From an uncultured Prevotellaceae bacterium (lineage in GTDB: Bacteria; Bacteroidota; Bacteroidia; Bacteroidales; Muribaculaceae), in NCBI GenBank assembly GCA_945645715.1, contig CALZFJ010000123.1, positions 1 to 6,282 of the forward strand: DNA of 6,282 nucleotides. The letters are read 5' to 3'. Of the stretch, positions 5,302 to 6,282 are shown one piece after another. A program made the translations under genes and the position numbers. The notes beneath the pieces were generated by a model. That model worked only from the letters and a program-made list of their open reading frames with translations, was not told the origin of the DNA and made no database searches. Within the stretch, counting starts at the first letter, position 1. Every line of letters starts with the position of its first letter.

Positions 5302-6282
5302 TTAAGCCTTCCGGGGGTCGTCGATAACCCACCCGGTAAGGGTGTGCTTGTCGGTGCTGAAGTTGATTCCCACCTTGATGATGGGGAGGTTGAGCTGCGA
5401 GAAGCGCTTGTCATAGTTTTTCAACTCGATTTGTGCCATTGCTGCATCGGCAGTGCTGTTGATTTTCAACTCGATAAGGTAGAGCGCGTAGCTTGTGCGA
5501 ATCACCAAATCCACACGCCCCGTGGCAGTGTGCACCTCCACATCCACCTGATAGCCAAGAAGCGAGAATAGTACATAGAGAAGCTGCTGATAGTGGCCTT
5601 CGTAGTTGGTGTTGTCACATTGCGGCACTGTGAGTAGATAATTCTGCAGCAGCACTAACGCTTCTTCAAATTCATCTTTTATGATGTGCTCGCACATATC
5701 GCCAATCGTGGTTCGCCCGGCACCAGTGTATCGGTTAACGTAGTTTGGCAACAAATTAGCCATAAGTCCGATGCGAATCTCATTGTTAGGAATGTCAAGG
5801 GTGTAGAGCCCCGACAGTGCGTTATATTGCTTTATTGTGAGATATCCACTCTGATACAACAATGGAACGATACTCATAAGTTGCTCGGCAGGGGCGTCAA
5901 ATTCCTCTTCGGGCAATCTTCTGGAGCCAATTTCCGACGGTACTACTTTGAATTTCCGCATCATTTCGATGAGGAAAGTGGGTGTGCCGGAGCCAAACCA
6001 GTAGTTGCCTAATTGCTTTTTGTCGAAAGCATTTATAAGGCTATATGGATTAAAAATATCGGGCGACGGCCAAGTAAAGTGGTAGCCGTCGTAGCGATAA
6101 GTCAATTCCTTTACCATTTCGTCATGGGTGCAGTCTTTTGCCTCAGCTAACGCTTCAATATAGTCGCCCAGTTGGCTGAGGAGTTCATCTTTAGAAATAC
6201 CGCAGATGTCAGCATACTCCTTGTCCATGCTTACATTATTGATATTGTTCAGCTCGCTGAAGATGCTCAGCTGGGAGAACTT
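5302..6282 (-). CDS. AAA-ATPase-like / PD-(D/E)XK domain protein, C-terminal 326 residues (partial)
   Basis: The frame is open from the right edge to the stop at 5304-5302. It reads KFSQLSIFSELNN before the internal Met at 6228, so that Met is not the start. Full-length relatives are about 520 residues, so the Walker A and B part of the ATPase domain lies outside the window. Visible in order (numbered from the edge): the C-terminal part of the AAA-ATPase-like domain, with YRYDGYHF (62-69), NPYSLINAF (78-86) and NYWFGSGTPTFL (93-104); a helical linker; then a PDDEXK_9-type nuclease-fold domain from about 227, with YEGHYQ, the GRVDLVI strand carrying Asp258, IELK carrying Glu271 and Lys273, and Gln284. 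The core D...ExK residues are all present, so the fold is not obviously dead. The family is widespread and often multicopy in Bacteroidales. Its function is not established; links to mobile elements or defence are speculative. It converges on marC. Confidence 0.92.
   Translation of the reverse strand, partial: KFSQLSIFSELNNINNVSMDKEYADICGISKDELLSQLGDYIEALAEAKDCTHDEMVKELTYRYDGYHFTWPSPDIFNPYSLINAFDKKQLGNYWFGSGTPTFLIEMMRKFKVVPSEIGSRRLPEEEFDAPAEQLMSIVPLLYQSGYLTIKQYNALSGLYTLDIPNNEIRIGLMANLLPNYVNRYTGAGRTTIGDMCEHIIKDEFEEALVLLQNYLLTVPQCDNTNYEGHYQQLLYVLFSLLGYQVDVEVHTATGRVDLVIRTSYALYLIELKINSTADAAMAQIELKNYDKRFSQLNLPIIKVGINFSTDKHTLTGWVIDDPRKA

Noticed and set aside
5302..6228. Treating Met at 6228 as the start of the AAA/nuclease-fold protein
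   Set aside because: The frame stays open to the window edge and the 18 codons before it (KFSQLSIFSELNN...) are typical family sequence, so the gene is cut by the window.

Overview
The window looks like chromosomal DNA from a member of the Bacteroidota, most likely order Bacteroidales. Three things point there. The promoters match the TTTG / TAnnTTTG pattern of that phylum. The start codons lack Shine-Dalgarno sequences and are mostly preceded by A- or U-rich stretches. The encoded proteins have the Bacteroidales form of CarA, CarB and the AAA-ATPase-like/PD-(D/E)XK protein. I cannot name the genus from sequence alone.

Layout, left to right. Positions 1-1854 (minus strand) hold the N-terminal 618 codons of carB, which runs off the left edge. 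Positions 1872-2942 (minus) hold a complete carA, 17 bases upstream of carB, so the two form a carAB operon. A 270-base divergent intergenic region (2943-3212) carries the carA promoter on the minus strand and the lrgA promoter on the plus strand. Positions 3213-3551 and 3586-4275 (plus) encode a CidA/LrgA-family and an LrgB-family membrane protein, 34 bases apart and evidently co-transcribed. After a short hairpin and a separate predicted promoter comes a MarC-family membrane protein at 4417-5007 (plus). A 294-base gene-free convergent region (5008-5301) follows, with three inverted repeats. Positions 5302-6282 (minus) hold the C-terminal 326 residues of an AAA-ATPase-like/PD-(D/E)XK protein that runs off the right edge.

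Functionally, carA and carB encode the two subunits of glutamine-dependent carbamoyl phosphate synthetase, which supplies pyrimidine and arginine synthesis. The lrgA-lrgB pair encodes a two-part inner-membrane system. Related systems are linked to murein hydrolase/holin-like control, to pyruvate uptake in Firmicutes, and to glycolate/glycerate transport in plant plastids. MarC is a six-helix membrane protein of unknown role. The last gene belongs to a family often present in many copies in Bacteroidales, with no settled function.

I found no mobile element, CRISPR array, RNA gene or clearly new multi-gene system. The points most worth a second look are an 8-bp inverted repeat whose distal arm abuts the carA start codon, the clear similarity of CarAB to the animal CAD-type enzyme, and the orphan AAA/nuclease-fold gene at the right edge.
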